A stretch of DNA of 64,000 bases. Source: Brevibacillus centrosporus (GTDB lineage Bacteria > Bacillota > Bacilli > Brevibacillales > Brevibacillaceae). Below are positions 9,180-19,244 of the stretch, one piece after another (the stretch's first letter is position 1; each line of letters opens with the position of its first letter). The position numbers and the translations under genes are program-made. The DNA is taken from positions 1 to 64,000 of the forward strand of contig NZ_RHHP01000020.1 of NCBI RefSeq assembly GCF_003710815.1, in the 5' to 3' direction. The notes under the pieces are model-generated. The model made no database searches. It was not told the DNA's origin and saw only the letters and a list, made by a program, of their open reading frames with translations.

Positions 9180-9799
9180 TGGAACGTGGTGACCCAATCT
9201 TACGAAGGCCAAAAGAAGTGGCTCTTACCTTTGATGATGGTCCTGATCATATATGGACACCGCGCATTCTCGATGTTTTGGATAATTATCGAGTTCACGC
9301 AACATTCATGTGTGTTGGCAAAGCAGTGCAGAGAAATCCTCAGATTCTGAGGCGTATTAAGGATGAAGGGCATATCATCGGTAATCACACCTGGGATCAT
9401 CCGTATTTGACACAATTGCCCGTGTCCGAAGTGCAGGCTCAAGTTTTGCGTACGACTGAAGAAATCATTCGTGTGGCTGGTGTGAAAACTCGGTTATTTC
9501 GGCCACCATACGGCGATTTGAATGATGAAGTCGTCAGGAAAATTGCTTCGCTTGATCATGAAGTCCTCCTCTGGGATATCGATAGTTGGGACTGGAAAGG
9601 ACTTACTGGTCCCCAGGTTGCGAAAAATATACTTGGTCATGTACGGGATGGATCCATCGTACTTCAGCATTGCTCCGGCCCCGCCGAGACGGTGCAAGGA
9701 ACGTTAGAAGCACTCCCTTATATTATCGAAGTACTAAGGGAAAGAGGTTTTACTTTTTCCACCATTCCCCAATTACTCCACCTTCAAGCCTATGGTTAA
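9179..9799 (+). CDS. NodB-type polysaccharide deacetylase without signal peptide
   Basis: 206 residues, a nearly bare NodB domain. Motif 1 TFDDGPD (Asp19, Asp20), motif 2 GNHTWDHP (His70, His74), motif 3 RPPYG (108-112), motif 4 DIDSWDWK, and motif 5 SIVLQHCSG with His164 in place of the commoner LLHD form. All expected metal and catalytic residues are present, so an active metal-dependent N- or O-deacetylase is likely. No signal peptide or membrane span is visible, so it should stay in the cytoplasm or mother cell. Its ATG overlaps the stop of the LysM-glycosyltransferase gene (TAATG), so the two are probably made together. Confidence 0.88.
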   Translation: MERGDPILRRPKEVALTFDDGPDHIWTPRILDVLDNYRVHATFMCVGKAVQRNPQILRRIKDEGHIIGNHTWDHPYLTQLPVSEVQAQVLRTTEEIIRVAGVKTRLFRPPYGDLNDEVVRKIASLDHEVLLWDIDSWDWKGLTGPQVAKNILGHVRDGSIVLQHCSGPAETVQGTLEALPYIIEVLRERGFTFSTIPQLLHLQAYG

Positions 9800-9810
9800 T
9801 ATCTTCTAAA

Positions 9811-9860
9811 ATAAGAAACGGCCGTTCCCGTAAGCGTACTGGGATCTGGCCGTTTCTTAT
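9811..9860. terminator. bidirectional terminator between deacetylase and sigF
   Basis: Perfect 13-base arms ATAAGAAACGGCC (9811-9823) and GGCCGTTTCTTAT (9848-9860) with a 24-base loop. It lies between two convergent genes and can end both transcripts. Confidence 0.8.
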
Positions 9861-9890
9861 GTTCATCATTTTTACGTGCTACTTCGCTGC

Positions 9891-10646
9891 CTAGTGTTCA
9901 ATTTGGTCCTTGATTGTAAGTAGGATGCGCTTCTCCAAACGCGATACCTGAACTTGCGAAATTCCAAGCCTCTCTGCCACTTCTGACTGCGTCTGATCTT
10001 TGTAATAGCGCAGATAGACAATGAGCTGCTCGCGCTCACTCAAGCGGCTGATCGCATCCTTTAGGGCGATTTTCTCAAACCACTTGTTTACGCCTTCATC
10101 CGCAATCTGATCGATCAAGGTGATCGGATCTCCGTCGTTTTCAAAGACAGTTTCGTGAATGGAAGTCGGGGCTCTGCTCGCTTCCTGAGCAAAGACCACT
10201 TCCTCCGGCGTAATTCCCACAGCGTCCGCTACCTCGGCGATCGTGGGGGCACGGCCAAACTCTTTGTACAGCTCATCTTTTGCTCGTCTTACCTTGTTCG
10301 CTGTTTCCTTCAACGATCGACTCACCTTGACAGTTCCGTCATCGCGTAAAAACCGTTGGATCTCCCCAATGATCATGGGAACAGCATACGTCGAGAAACG
10401 CACGTCATAGGAAAGATCAAACTTGTCGACGGCTTTGAGCAAACCGATACAACCGATCTGAAACAGGTCATCTGCTTCATAGCCACGGTTTATAAAACGT
10501 TGGACGACGGACCAGACCAGCCGGATGTTACTGTTTACAAGAAGCTCACGTGCGTCAGCATCACCGTCTTGGCTCTTGGCGATTAACTCTTTCACTTGGT
10601 CATTGGTCAGAAATGGTTGACTCGCATTTTTGATATCAGCACCCAT
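9891..10646 (-). CDS. sigF: RNA polymerase sigma factor F (forespore)
   Basis: 251 residues, normal for SigF. Region 2 contains NIRLVWSVVQRF, ADDLFQIGCIGLLKAVDKFD and FSTYAVPMIIGEIQRFLRDD. Region 4 ends with SEVAERLGISQVQVSRLEKRIL. Sigma-F directs early forespore transcription after asymmetric division and is held inactive by SpoIIAB. It is the last gene of spoIIAA-spoIIAB-sigF, 12 bases behind spoIIAB. Confidence 0.97.
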   Translation of the reverse strand: MGADIKNASQPFLTNDQVKELIAKSQDGDADARELLVNSNIRLVWSVVQRFINRGYEADDLFQIGCIGLLKAVDKFDLSYDVRFSTYAVPMIIGEIQRFLRDDGTVKVSRSLKETANKVRRAKDELYKEFGRAPTIAEVADAVGITPEEVVFAQEASRAPTSIHETVFENDGDPITLIDQIADEGVNKWFEKIALKDAISRLSEREQLIVYLRYYKDQTQSEVAERLGISQVQVSRLEKRILLTIKDQIEH

Positions 10647-10658
10647 TTGGCACTACCC

Positions 10659-11108
10659 CTAATTTTGCAAGGCTTTGGCAAACGACAGGCGTTTGGTTAG
10701 GCGAACTGTCGTCCCTTTACCGACGGAAGTCGCCACTTCCAAAGAATCCATGAAATTCTCCATAATGGTGAAACCCATTCCAGAACGCTCCAGCTCCGGT
10801 TTGGTTGTATACAATGGCTGCATGGCTTGCTCCACGTCTTCGATCCCTTTTCCCTTGTCTTCCACGACGATGTCGATGGTTCCCTCGTCAATTTGCACAG
10901 AGATATGTACCACACCCTCTGGATTTTCGTCGTACCCGTGGATAATCGCATTGGTCACTGCCTCAGAAATCACCGTCTTGATCTCCTCTAGCTCGTCCAT
11001 CGTAATGTCCAGCTGAGAAATGAACGAGGCGACCGCTACACGGGCAAACGCTTCATTTTGACTTAACGCTGCGAACGACACGGACATAAAATTTCGTTGT
11101 GCCATCAT
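10659..11108 (-). CDS. spoIIAB: anti-sigma-F factor and kinase SpoIIAB
   Basis: 149-residue GHKL-type serine kinase. The N box reads [13 protein letters not shown], the G1 box DKGKGIEDV and the G2 region [12 protein letters not shown]. It binds sigma-F and phosphorylates SpoIIAA with ATP. The start follows spoIIAA directly as TAAATGATG; the first or second ATG could be used. The middle gene of the spoIIA operon. Confidence 0.97.
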   Translation of the reverse strand: MMAQRNFMSVSFAALSQNEAFARVAVASFISQLDITMDELEEIKTVISEAVTNAIIHGYDENPEGVVHISVQIDEGTIDIVVEDKGKGIEDVEQAMQPLYTTKPELERSGMGFTIMENFMDSLEVATSVGKGTTVRLTKRLSFAKALQN

Positions 11109-11459
11109 TTACGCCACCCCCAGGACGAGCAGAGCATCTGCTTCGTTTTCACGAAACTTAATCACTTTAAATAAGCCAGACATCTCAAAAATCCGGTAAA
11201 TCGTAGGATTGATGGAGGTCACGTACATGTCCCCCGAGCGTGCGGATATTTGCTTGTATCTGCCTAAAATGACTCCGATGCCTGAACTGTCCATGAACGT
11301 TAATTCAGCCAAGCTCAATACAATATGGCGAATATGGGGCGTGCGCAAAATTTCATCCACCTTACCGCGCAGCTCTTCTGCCGTATGATGGTCCAGCTCT
11401 CCCTGCAAACGGATTACCAGCACATCCTGCTTGGTCTCCATCGCGATGCGCAAACTCAT
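11109..11459 (-). CDS. spoIIAA: anti-anti-sigma factor SpoIIAA
   Basis: 116-residue STAS-domain protein. The phosphorylated serine is Ser58 in FMDSSGIG, the same position as in B. subtilis. Unphosphorylated SpoIIAA displaces sigma-F from SpoIIAB; SpoIIE phosphatase (not in this window) activates it. The operon carries a sigma-H-type promoter with a Spo0A box just upstream (11494-11532). Confidence 0.97.
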   Translation of the reverse strand: MSLRIAMETKQDVLVIRLQGELDHHTAEELRGKVDEILRTPHIRHIVLSLAELTFMDSSGIGVILGRYKQISARSGDMYVTSINPTIYRIFEMSGLFKVIKFRENEADALLVLGVA

Positions 11460-11493
11460 AGCTGACTCACTCCTTCATCCCGTAATGAAAGTC

Positions 11494-11532
11494 TCTTTCT
11501 TCTTCGTCTTAACCAATTCCTGCCAGTCGACA
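11494..11532 (-). promoter_or_regulatory. sigma-H promoter and Spo0A box of spoIIA
   Basis: On the minus strand: GCAGGAATT (11515-11523) fits the sigma-H -35 consensus RnAGGwwWW, a 12-base spacer follows, then GAAGAAAGA (11494-11502), a partial match to RnnGAATww. TGTCGAC (11526-11532) is a 6 of 7 match to the Spo0A box TGTCGAA, just upstream of the -35. This arrangement agrees with known spoIIA control by sigma-H and Spo0A~P. Confidence 0.68.
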
Positions 11533-11537
11533 AAAGA

Positions 11538-11584
11538 ACAAAAAAATCGAGCAGCCACAGTATTCCATTCGAGGCAACTCGATT
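11538..11584 (-). terminator. terminator after dacF
   Basis: Minus-strand stem AATCGAG-TT-GCC / GGC-TG-CTCGATT with a loop of about 20 bases, followed by TTTTTTT. It lies 24 bases after the dacF stop and just before the spoIIA promoter, so it separates the two units at least in part. Confidence 0.65.
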
Positions 11585-11607
11585 CTTTTCGCGTTCATGG
11601 TGTCTGC

Positions 11608-12795
11608 CTAGTAGCTGATAAATACATTCTTGGTGGTCCGCTTAAGAATCTCCCACATACCTGCTTTTGCCACTGCTTGCTCGGGATACAGATCGATCCG
11701 GTTCACTTCTTTCCCATCCTTCGCTCGGATAAAGATATGACCAATGACCTGATCCTGCTTGACCGGTGCATTGACGCGTTGATCCAGAACGATTTCCTTC
11801 GTGTATTGGTCAGCCGATTCTCCTTTTTTCATCAGCATACTGACGGAATGAGGAGTAATTGCATTAATTTGTGGCTGCTGGCCTTTGTCCACCGTGATGG
11901 GCTGGACAGCTTCCCCTTTTTTGTACATCGGCATGACCTGGAAATGGGTAAACGCGTAATTAAACATCGTAGCCACTTCGTTATTGCGCGTTTTTACATC
12001 CGGTTCCCCCATGACGACAGCGATGACTCGCATATTATTGCGCTTAGCCGTTGCGGTCAAGCAATACTTGGCTTCCCCTGTGTAGCCTGTTTTCAAGCCG
12101 TCTACGCCTTCGTAAAAACGCACCAATCGGTTTGTATTTACTAGCCAGAACGGATTTGCACTATCCTTGCGCAGGTAGTCCTGATAGGTACCTGTAAACC
12201 GTGTAATTCCTTCGTGCTTCAATAGCTCTCTTGACATGATGGCAATGTCTTGTGCAGAGGAATAATGGTTTTCAGCAGGCAGCCCATTCGAGTTCACAAA
12301 ATGGGTGTTTTTCATGCCTAGCTGCTTCGCACGTTCATTCATACGGTTGACAAAGCCTTCCTCTGTCCCTCCCAGATGTTCCGCCATCGCGACAGAGGCA
12401 TCGTTTCCGGAGGCAATCGCAATGCCTTTAATCATATCCTCCACCGTCATTTCTTCACCCGGCTGGAGAAAAATTTGCGATCCGCCCATGGAAGCAGCCC
12501 GTTCGCTTGCTCTCACTTTATCCGTAAGTTTTAATTCTCCTCGTTCCACTGCCTCCATAATGAGGAGCATCGTCATCACTTTGGTGATGCTGGCAGGCGG
12601 CATTTTTTCATTCGCATTCTTGTCGTACAGAACCGTGCCCGTATCCGCTTCGATCATGACAGCTGATCGGGCGTGCGGTGCAAAATTCATCTCTCCAGTC
12701 TGCGGTCCAGACTTCTCAGCAGCCCTTACAGCCATCGGAGAAAAGAAGGTGAAACACATGATGAAGCATAGAGCGAGATATCCATTCCGTTTCAT
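11608..12795 (-). CDS. dacF: D-alanyl-D-alanine carboxypeptidase DacF
   Basis: 395-residue low-molecular-weight penicillin-binding protein. A signal peptide (about 1-25, ending near VRAAE) is followed by the catalytic SxxK motif SITK (Ser69), the SGN triad in IASGNDASV and the KTG motif DGLKTGYTG, then a C-terminal beta domain and an amphipathic tail. It trims pentapeptide side chains of peptidoglycan; DacF acts in the forespore and adjusts cortex cross-linking. It lies upstream of spoIIA as in B. subtilis and has a sigma-F-type promoter at 12824-12853. Confidence 0.95.
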   Translation of the reverse strand: MKRNGYLALCFIMCFTFFSPMAVRAAEKSGPQTGEMNFAPHARSAVMIEADTGTVLYDKNANEKMPPASITKVMTMLLIMEAVERGELKLTDKVRASERAASMGGSQIFLQPGEEMTVEDMIKGIAIASGNDASVAMAEHLGGTEEGFVNRMNERAKQLGMKNTHFVNSNGLPAENHYSSAQDIAIMSRELLKHEGITRFTGTYQDYLRKDSANPFWLVNTNRLVRFYEGVDGLKTGYTGEAKYCLTATAKRNNMRVIAVVMGEPDVKTRNNEVATMFNYAFTHFQVMPMYKKGEAVQPITVDKGQQPQINAITPHSVSMLMKKGESADQYTKEIVLDQRVNAPVKQDQVIGHIFIRAKDGKEVNRIDLYPEQAVAKAGMWEILKRTTKNVFISY

Positions 12796-12823
12796 AGCAG
12801 TCTCTTCCCTCCATTCATGGTTT

Positions 12824-12853
12824 TATTCTCACCAATGGCATAGGAAAATATTC
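12824..12853 (-). promoter_or_regulatory. sigma-F-type promoter of dacF
   Basis: Minus strand GAATA (12849-12853), a 15-base spacer, and GGTGAGAATA (12824-12833). The -10 matches the sigma-F pattern GGnnAnAMTn fully; the -35 has one mismatch to GYATA. dacF is a known sigma-F gene. Confidence 0.72.
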
Positions 12854-12911
12854 ACTTGAAAACGTGGATTTGCCAAGCTCTACTTCCAGCGAAATTTGGC
12901 TGGCAGCAAAC

Positions 12912-12943
12912 AAAAAATCCCCCTGCCAAAAGCAGAAGGGATT
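12912..12943 (-). terminator. terminator after the chemoreceptor gene
   Basis: Minus-strand stem AATCCCTTCTGC / GCAGGGGGATT (two G-T pairs) with a short TTTTG loop, followed by TTTTTT, directly behind the stop codon at 12950. Confidence 0.85.
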
Positions 12944-12949
12944 CTTGTA

Positions 12950-15040
12950 TTAGATAACGAAGCGGCGCACATTCTCGGTAAGCTCGTCCGCCATTTTTTT
13001 CAGCTGTTCTACATTCTCATTGATGCGAGCAATCGAATTCAGCTGTTCGTCTACCGTTTCGACTACGCCGGTAATGGAGTCGCTGATTTCATCCGACATC
13101 ACCGCAAGTCGCTGCATCGAGTTGGTCACAACCTGGTTGCCTGCTGCCATTTCCTCGGATGTGGCCGTCATCGATTCACTTTGCTCTGCGGCCGATTGAA
13201 TATCCGCTACGATATTTTGGAAAGCGGTGCCAACTGACTCAACTGATTTCAAGCCACCGCTGACCATCGTCACGATTTCGTCCATATGCTGCGTCATATC
13301 CATGGCTTCATCGTTGATGGAGTGGGCGATGGAAGCGATCCGTTCGGAGAAAGAGCTGCTCTCCTCAGCCAGCTTGCGAACTTCACTCGCAACAACCGAG
13401 AAGCCTCGACCGGCATCTCCTGCACGGGCTGCTTCAATCGCAGCGTTTAGCGCCAACAGGTTCGTCTGCGATGCGATGCCACTGATCATTTCTACGATGC
13501 TCGTAATCTGACGAGCTCTCTCACGAAGGCTGTGCATTTGTACTGCCGTACGCTCGACCTCTGTGGTGGCCTGACGTACGGTACTGATAACATCCTCTAC
13601 CAGCTGCAAGCCGCCCTGTGCGCGCTCAAAGGTACGTGTCGTCGCAACGGAAGTGGACTCTGCCGAAACAGCCACCTGTTCCACGCCCTGCGATATCTCA
13701 GAAACAGTATGGGCAGTCGCTTGTACTTCATTCGTTTGTGTAGAAACGCGGTCGGCAATGGACGAGATGTTATTCGTAATAACCTGAATAGCTCCCTTGT
13801 TTTCCTCTGCAAACAAGGTCAGCTCGTCCGTTGCGATGTTCAGCTGATTGGCTTGTCCTTGCACCAAGGCAATCAGGTTACGCAGCTCTGCAGCCATTTC
13901 GTTCATTTTTCGCCCTACCATGGCCAGCTCGTCGTTGCCTTTTACGTCAACATGGACGTCGAACTGTCCTGCGCCGATCCGGTCCATATCCTTGGCAATT
14001 GCGTACAGAGACGAACGGATGCGCTTGGCAAACCACCAGATCAGCCATACAGATATCCCGATGACAGGAATGCTGATGAGTGCAAAGTACCAACCCATGC
14101 TGTTAACCTCACCATACACCTCATCGACCCCCGTCGAAAGAACGACATGCCAGTGCAAAATGGGAATCGGTGCAAATGCGGCAAAGCTAGCCACTCCATG
14201 GTCTTTGTACTGCAGGCTGTTGCTTGTGTCATTTTTCAGCATTTCCAGCATATCGCTGTACTCGCTTTTTCCAGCCAGTGTAAGCTTGTTGTTTTGCTCC
14301 GCATCTTTATGCGCGACAACCAAACCATCTGGTCGAACCACAAAGGCATAGCCATTTTGCATGAACGGAATCTCTTGTGCTTTCTCCACGATTTGATCGA
14401 TTGTGAATCCCACAACAAATACCCGCGACGCATCTTTGTTCTGCTCGCCAACCGGTGTCGAAATATAAAGAAAACTTTTATTAATTCCTTCGACAATTTC
14501 CTCATCCGAAACAACAGTGGCCTTTGAACTGATTGCATCATTAAAGTATTTCTTTTCTTTGAAATTGATCTCGTTTTTCCCGGTAAGGGAGTAAATGGAT
14601 TTCCCGGTCGCACTGTCGATCAGGTAGATCTTGGAGATCTCTTTGTGGCTTTGCCGCAGCAAACTGAACTGTTCCATAATAAGCGGTTCTAGCTCTGTCG
14701 TCATCACTCGCTTGGAAGCGGCGGTCTCTGTAGAATCAACAATTCCTTGCAGCCAGTCATTCATGCTGGTAGCATGCTGCTCGGCTAACATTTTAGCTTG
14801 ATTGGAAGTAATGTTAATTAAAGTTGACTTTGAAAAGGAAAGCGCTATGTATTGCAAGGAACCGATAATGATAAGTACGAGTATAAGACCGAATACAATC
14901 ATCTTTGTCGCGAGGGAGCCCTGGAGCTGTCCTGTTGATTTTTTTGTTAGGGATTGGATTTTCTGAAACAGCTTTGAGAAGTTTCCGTTTCCAGAACCCG
15001 ATCCCTTCGTCTTCCTACGAGGAAGTGAGAATTTTTTCAT
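12950..15040 (-). CDS. methyl-accepting chemotaxis protein with dCache-type sensor
   Basis: 696 residues. A basic cytoplasmic tail of about 45 residues (unusually long) precedes membrane span 1 (about 46-68), an extracellular dCache-like sensor (about 75-300; [12 protein letters not shown] and [17 protein letters not shown] are typical), span 2 (about 310-335), HAMP, and a long helical signalling domain with the conserved hairpin [20 protein letters not shown]. It feeds CheA. The ligand is not known; amino acids are usual for dCache receptors. The location next to opp is suggestive only. Ribosome site AAAGGGGG; transcribed alone, between terminators. Confidence 0.93.
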   Translation of the reverse strand: MKKFSLPRRKTKGSGSGNGNFSKLFQKIQSLTKKSTGQLQGSLATKMIVFGLILVLIIIGSLQYIALSFSKSTLINITSNQAKMLAEQHATSMNDWLQGIVDSTETAASKRVMTTELEPLIMEQFSLLRQSHKEISKIYLIDSATGKSIYSLTGKNEINFKEKKYFNDAISSKATVVSDEEIVEGINKSFLYISTPVGEQNKDASRVFVVGFTIDQIVEKAQEIPFMQNGYAFVVRPDGLVVAHKDAEQNNKLTLAGKSEYSDMLEMLKNDTSNSLQYKDHGVASFAAFAPIPILHWHVVLSTGVDEVYGEVNSMGWYFALISIPVIGISVWLIWWFAKRIRSSLYAIAKDMDRIGAGQFDVHVDVKGNDELAMVGRKMNEMAAELRNLIALVQGQANQLNIATDELTLFAEENKGAIQVITNNISSIADRVSTQTNEVQATAHTVSEISQGVEQVAVSAESTSVATTRTFERAQGGLQLVEDVISTVRQATTEVERTAVQMHSLRERARQITSIVEMISGIASQTNLLALNAAIEAARAGDAGRGFSVVASEVRKLAEESSSFSERIASIAHSINDEAMDMTQHMDEIVTMVSGGLKSVESVGTAFQNIVADIQSAAEQSESMTATSEEMAAGNQVVTNSMQRLAVMSDEISDSITGVVETVDEQLNSIARINENVEQLKKMADELTENVRRFVI

Positions 15041-15093
15041 TAATACTTACCCCCTTTTGCTAAATACTCTACATTTTACCAGATCAAATGCAG

Positions 15094-15151
15094 AAAAAAA
15101 TACCTCTGATAAGTATGCTCCTGGGTATCATACCCGTTTTTATCAGAGGTA
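15094..15151 (-). terminator. terminator of the opp operon
   Basis: Perfect 12-base arms (TACCTCTGATAA, 15101-15112, and its complement, 15140-15151) enclosing a smaller GGGTATCATACCC palindrome, followed on the minus strand by seven T. It lies behind oppF and before the chemoreceptor start. Confidence 0.85.
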
Positions 15152-15213
15152 AAACCACTTTCTGAAAAGGAAGCGAGTTCCCTGCCGGATGGCTTGAGAA
15201 CCCGCTAAAAGTC

Positions 15214-16173
15214 TTAGTTATACAAATGGCAAGCAGCAAAGTGGCCTGGCTCGATTTCTTTCCATTGTGGCACGGAAGCAGCGCACTCTGGCATTGCTTT
15301 CGGGCATCTGGTGCGGAAATGGCAGCCGCTTGGCGGATTCATCGGGCTCGGTACGTCCCCTTGGAGTACAATGCGCTCCCGGTTACGCTCGATTTCCGGA
15401 TCCGGAATCGGAATCGCAGACAGCAATGCTTGCGTGTATGGGTGAAGTGGCTTTTCATACAAGGCATCACTTTCAGCCAGCTCCACCATCTTGCCCAAGT
15501 ACATAACAGCTACGCGGTCGGAGATATATTTCACCATGGACAGGTCATGGGCAATGAACATGTACGTCAGACCCATTTTTTCCTGCAACTGCTCGAGCAG
15601 GTTGACTACCTGCGCTTGTACGGAAACGTCCAGCGCAGAGATCGGCTCGTCACAAACAATGAACTTCGGTTCTACTGCCAGCGCACGAGCGATCCCGATC
15701 CGTTGACGCTGACCACCGGAGAATTCATGCGGGAAGCGGTTCATATGCTCTGGGTTCAAGCTCACCAAGGACAGCAGCTCTTGGATGCGCTCTTTCCGTT
15801 TTTGACCGGAAGCCAGATTATGAATATCCAGCGCCTCACCGATGATATCCCCTACTGTCATACGCGGGTTCAACGAAGCGTATGGGTCTTGGAAGATCAT
15901 TTGCATGTTGCGGCGCATCGCCTTCATCTCTTGATTGTTCAGGTTCATGATGCTCTTGCCTTCAAACAGTACATCGCCTTCAGTCGCATCGTACAGACGG
16001 AGCAGGGTACGGCCAGCTGTGGACTTCCCACAGCCAGATTCCCCTACGACACCAAGCGTTTCACCGCGTTTAATTTCAAAAGAGATATCATTAACAGCTT
16101 TCAGTGTATTATCACCAATGGTAAAAAACTTCTTCAAATTGCGGACTTCAATCAGCGTATCACGGTTATCCAC
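15214..16173 (-). CDS. oppF: oligopeptide ABC transporter ATP-binding protein OppF
   Basis: 319-residue ATPase. Walker [11 protein letters not shown]-loop [11 protein letters not shown], signature [14 protein letters not shown], Walker [14 protein letters not shown]-loop AHDLSM, and the oligopeptide-type C-terminal cysteine cluster [15 protein letters not shown], which in this subfamily can bind an Fe-S cluster. It pairs with OppD to power peptide import. Last gene of oppABCDF, 14 bases after oppD. Confidence 0.95.
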   Translation of the reverse strand: MDNRDTLIEVRNLKKFFTIGDNTLKAVNDISFEIKRGETLGVVGESGCGKSTAGRTLLRLYDATEGDVLFEGKSIMNLNNQEMKAMRRNMQMIFQDPYASLNPRMTVGDIIGEALDIHNLASGQKRKERIQELLSLVSLNPEHMNRFPHEFSGGQRQRIGIARALAVEPKFIVCDEPISALDVSVQAQVVNLLEQLQEKMGLTYMFIAHDLSMVKYISDRVAVMYLGKMVELAESDALYEKPLHPYTQALLSAIPIPDPEIERNRERIVLQGDVPSPMNPPSGCHFRTRCPKAMPECAASVPQWKEIEPGHFAACHLYN

Positions 16174-16187
16174 TGTTTACCCTCCTC

Positions 16188-17183
16188 CTACGATCCTGCG
16201 CGGTTCTGAGCAAGCGGATGCTGGAGCCAGCAAGCTGCTCGTTGGGACGTGCTGACTTCGTTCAAGTCAGGATCGATTTCTTGGCACACACGCATCGCAG
16301 ACTCACAACGTGCTGTAAAGCCACAGCCAACTGGTGGACGCAACAGGTCCGGCGGCGTTCCGAAGATCGGAGTCAATGGCTCGTCGCGGTTCAGGTCAAG
16401 ACGCGGAACAGAGCGCAGCAAACCTTTTGTGTATGGGTGTTGTGGGTTGTAGAAAATATCATCTACGGTTCCCGTTTCAATCACTTTCCCTGCGTACATC
16501 ACGATGACGCGATCGCACATTTCCGCTACAACGCCCAGGTCATGCGTAATCAGGATGATGGAAGTACCTGTTTTCTTTTGCAGGTCTTTCATCAGATCGA
16601 GAATTTGCGCTTGAATGGTAACGTCGAGTGCTGTTGTTGGCTCGTCGGCGATCAGAAGCTTTGGAGAGCATGCCAGCGCGATGGCGATCATCGCACGTTG
16701 ACGCATCCCGCCGGAAAATTCATGCGGATATTGCTCAATGCGTTTTTCCGGTTGTGGGATTCCTACCATCGTCAGAAGCTCGATAGCACGATCACGAGCA
16801 GCTGTGCGACTCATATTTTGGTGTTTGACCAAGCCCTCTGTAATTTGGCTCCCAATCGTCATGGTTGGGTTCAGAGAGGTCATTGGATCCTGGAAGATCA
16901 TTCCGATTTCTTTACCGCGAATGCCTTCCATTTCTTTATTCGACTTTTTGACGATGTCCTCGCCATTAAAGAGGATTTCTCCCTTTTTAATATCACCAGG
17001 AGGCATTGGAATCAGTTTCATCAGAGTTTGAGCGGTTACGGACTTCCCACAGCCGGACTCCCCTACGATCGCAACTGCTTCCCCGCGGTTCACGTGGAAA
17101 TTTACACCGCGTACTGCCTTTACTTCCCCTGCATACGTATGGAAGGAGACATGCAGGTCTTTTACATCAAGAATGCGTTCCAT
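16188..17183 (-). CDS. oppD: oligopeptide ABC transporter ATP-binding protein OppD
   Basis: 331 residues. Walker [14 protein letters not shown]-loop IFQDPMTSLNPTM, signature SGGMRQRAMIAIAL, Walker B LLIADEPTTALD, H-loop THDLGV, and a C-terminal oligopeptide_DPP region with GCGFTARCESAMRVC. Works with OppF. It starts 14 bases after oppC. Confidence 0.95.
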   Translation of the reverse strand: MERILDVKDLHVSFHTYAGEVKAVRGVNFHVNRGEAVAIVGESGCGKSVTAQTLMKLIPMPPGDIKKGEILFNGEDIVKKSNKEMEGIRGKEIGMIFQDPMTSLNPTMTIGSQITEGLVKHQNMSRTAARDRAIELLTMVGIPQPEKRIEQYPHEFSGGMRQRAMIAIALACSPKLLIADEPTTALDVTIQAQILDLMKDLQKKTGTSIILITHDLGVVAEMCDRVIVMYAGKVIETGTVDDIFYNPQHPYTKGLLRSVPRLDLNRDEPLTPIFGTPPDLLRPPVGCGFTARCESAMRVCQEIDPDLNEVSTSQRAACWLQHPLAQNRAGS

Positions 17184-17197
17184 AACGATGATCCCTC

Positions 17198-18115
17198 CTA
17201 TTTCCGCAGGCGTGGGTCTACTGCGTCGCGCAGACCGTCACCGAACAAGTTAAATGCCAAGATGGTCACGGAGATAAACAATGCCGGGAACATCAAACGC
17301 CATGGATAGTACTTCATGGCCGGCAGACCTTCGGACGACATCGTGCCCCAGGATGCAACAGGTGCTGCTACCCCCAATCCAATAAAGGAAAGGAAGGATT
17401 CTGCGAAGATAGCAGAAGGTACAGTCAAACTCAATGTTACGATGATTGGACCTAATGCGTTTGGAATCAAGTGCTTGAAGATCAAACGGTTTGCGTCAGC
17501 ACCCAAAGAACGCGCTGCAAGTACAAACTCCTGAGATTTCAGCTGGAGCATCTGACCACGTACAATTCGGGCCATCCCGATCCATCCGGTTATCGTTAAG
17601 GCGATAATGATTGTCCCTACTCCTGGTTCTAACACAACCATGAGCAAAATAACAACGAGAAGATATGGAATTGCAAACAAAATATCGGCAATACGCATCA
17701 TGATCTCATCCACTTTGCCACCGTAGAAACCTGCGAGACCGCCCCAGATTACGCCGATGACCAAGTCGATAAACGCTGCTGCAAGACCTACTTCAAGCGA
17801 GATACGTGCGCCGTACCAAATACGAACGAACATGTCGCGTCCAAGATCGTCTGTACCAAACCAGTGTTCAACAGATGGTTTTTTGTTCTTTCCTGCCAGA
17901 TCAGTCGTAAAATAGTCATTATTGGTTACAAAAGGAATGACAATCGCGGCAACGATCAGCACTACGATAAAGATCAGGGATGCCATTGCCACTTTATTCA
18001 TTTTCAAACGGCGCCACACGTCAGCCCAGAATGACAGGCTGGGACGTTTGATAGCTTCCGATTGGCGAAGGTCAACAGAAATTGGCTCAAAATGCTCTTT
18101 CGTCAATTGTTGCAT
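17198..18115 (-). CDS. oppC: oligopeptide ABC transporter permease OppC
   Basis: About 305 residues with an N-terminal span near residue 45, a periplasm-facing loop, then five further spans and the ABC coupling motif region EFVLAARSLGADANRLIFKHLIPN. Start chosen at the ATG 18115 (GGGAG ten bases upstream), seven bases behind the oppB stop; the frame is open to 18163 inside oppB. Forms the channel with OppB. Confidence 0.93.
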   Translation of the reverse strand: MQQLTKEHFEPISVDLRQSEAIKRPSLSFWADVWRRLKMNKVAMASLIFIVVLIVAAIVIPFVTNNDYFTTDLAGKNKKPSVEHWFGTDDLGRDMFVRIWYGARISLEVGLAAAFIDLVIGVIWGGLAGFYGGKVDEIMMRIADILFAIPYLLVVILLMVVLEPGVGTIIIALTITGWIGMARIVRGQMLQLKSQEFVLAARSLGADANRLIFKHLIPNALGPIIVTLSLTVPSAIFAESFLSFIGLGVAAPVASWGTMSSEGLPAMKYYPWRLMFPALFISVTILAFNLFGDGLRDAVDPRLRK

Positions 18116-18122
18116 CTTATCA

Positions 18123-19055
18123 TTACTCCCTTCCTGCATCTGCCAGCTTAATCCGCGGGTCAACCAATGTGTACGCTACGTCAACGATCAGGATCATTAC
18201 GACCAGGATGATGGAGTAGAATACAGTTGTACCCATAATTACGGTATAGTCACGGTTTGTAATAGAAAGAACAAACTCACGACCAAGACCAGGAACACCA
18301 AAGATACGCTCAATAACGAATGCCCCTGTCAAAATGTTGGCAATCAATGGACCCAGGTAAGTAATGACTGGCAACAATGCATTACGGATTGCGTGTTTGA
18401 TCGTGATGGTCATGGTGTGCAACCCTTTTGCTCTCGCTGTCTTGATGTAATCTTGACCCAATACCTCAATCATGTTGGAACGAGTCAGACGAGCGATAAA
18501 CGCCATTGGAGAAGCAGCAAGTGCCAGGGATGGAAGAATGGTATATTCAAAACCTTCCCACTTCGCAATTGGCAGCAAGCCCCATTTAATGGAGAAGAAG
18601 TACTGATAGAAGGATGCCAGGATGAACCCCGGTACCGATAGTCCCAAAACCGCTATGACCATCGCGGAGTAGTCCTGCCACTTGTTATGCTTTAGCGCTG
18701 CAATGACACCCAGTATAATACCTCCGAAAATAGCCAGTAAAAGCGCTTGCGCACCCAAGTGTGCAGAGACAGGGAAACCGCGACTGATCATTTCATTGAC
18801 TGTCGAAGATTTTTCCGTGAAGGAAGGACCCAAATCCCAGGTCACAACACCTTTCAAGTAGTTGAAGTACTGCTCATGCATCGGCAAGTTGAGTTTGTAT
18901 TTGGCCTCCAGAGCCGCTTTGATCTCATCCGGAACATTTTTCTCTGACGTGAACGGTCCACCAGGGACTGCCTTCATGATGAAGAAGGTCGCCGTTACGA
19001 TCAAGAAGAGTGAGATGAGCATGAAGATGATGCGCTTACCAAGATAACGGATCAA
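18123..19055 (-). CDS. oppB: oligopeptide ABC transporter permease OppB
   Basis: 310 residues with six predicted membrane spans and the coupling motif [21 protein letters not shown]-terminal [19 protein letters not shown] is typical of OppB/DppB. The start is a TTG at 19055 preceded by AAGGGGG. A 277-base gap with a very strong hairpin separates it from oppA. Confidence 0.94.
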   Translation of the reverse strand: MIRYLGKRIIFMLISLFLIVTATFFIMKAVPGGPFTSEKNVPDEIKAALEAKYKLNLPMHEQYFNYLKGVVTWDLGPSFTEKSSTVNEMISRGFPVSAHLGAQALLLAIFGGIILGVIAALKHNKWQDYSAMVIAVLGLSVPGFILASFYQYFFSIKWGLLPIAKWEGFEYTILPSLALAASPMAFIARLTRSNMIEVLGQDYIKTARAKGLHTMTITIKHAIRNALLPVITYLGPLIANILTGAFVIERIFGVPGLGREFVLSITNRDYTVIMGTTVFYSIILVVMILIVDVAYTLVDPRIKLADAGRE

Positions 19056-19244
19056 CTAACTTACCCCCTTGACAAAAATTATGAATGAATGCTTCCACTT
19101 CCCATCTTTACACTGCGTAAAGCAAGCCGACACACAGTGCAAAAATCGGCTGTGTAAATAACCCAAAAATTATGATCTCTTGCAATCATATTTTTTCTCT
19201 ACTGGCTTTTCGCCATCTAATTTATATGGAAAGGGTCGGAATAC

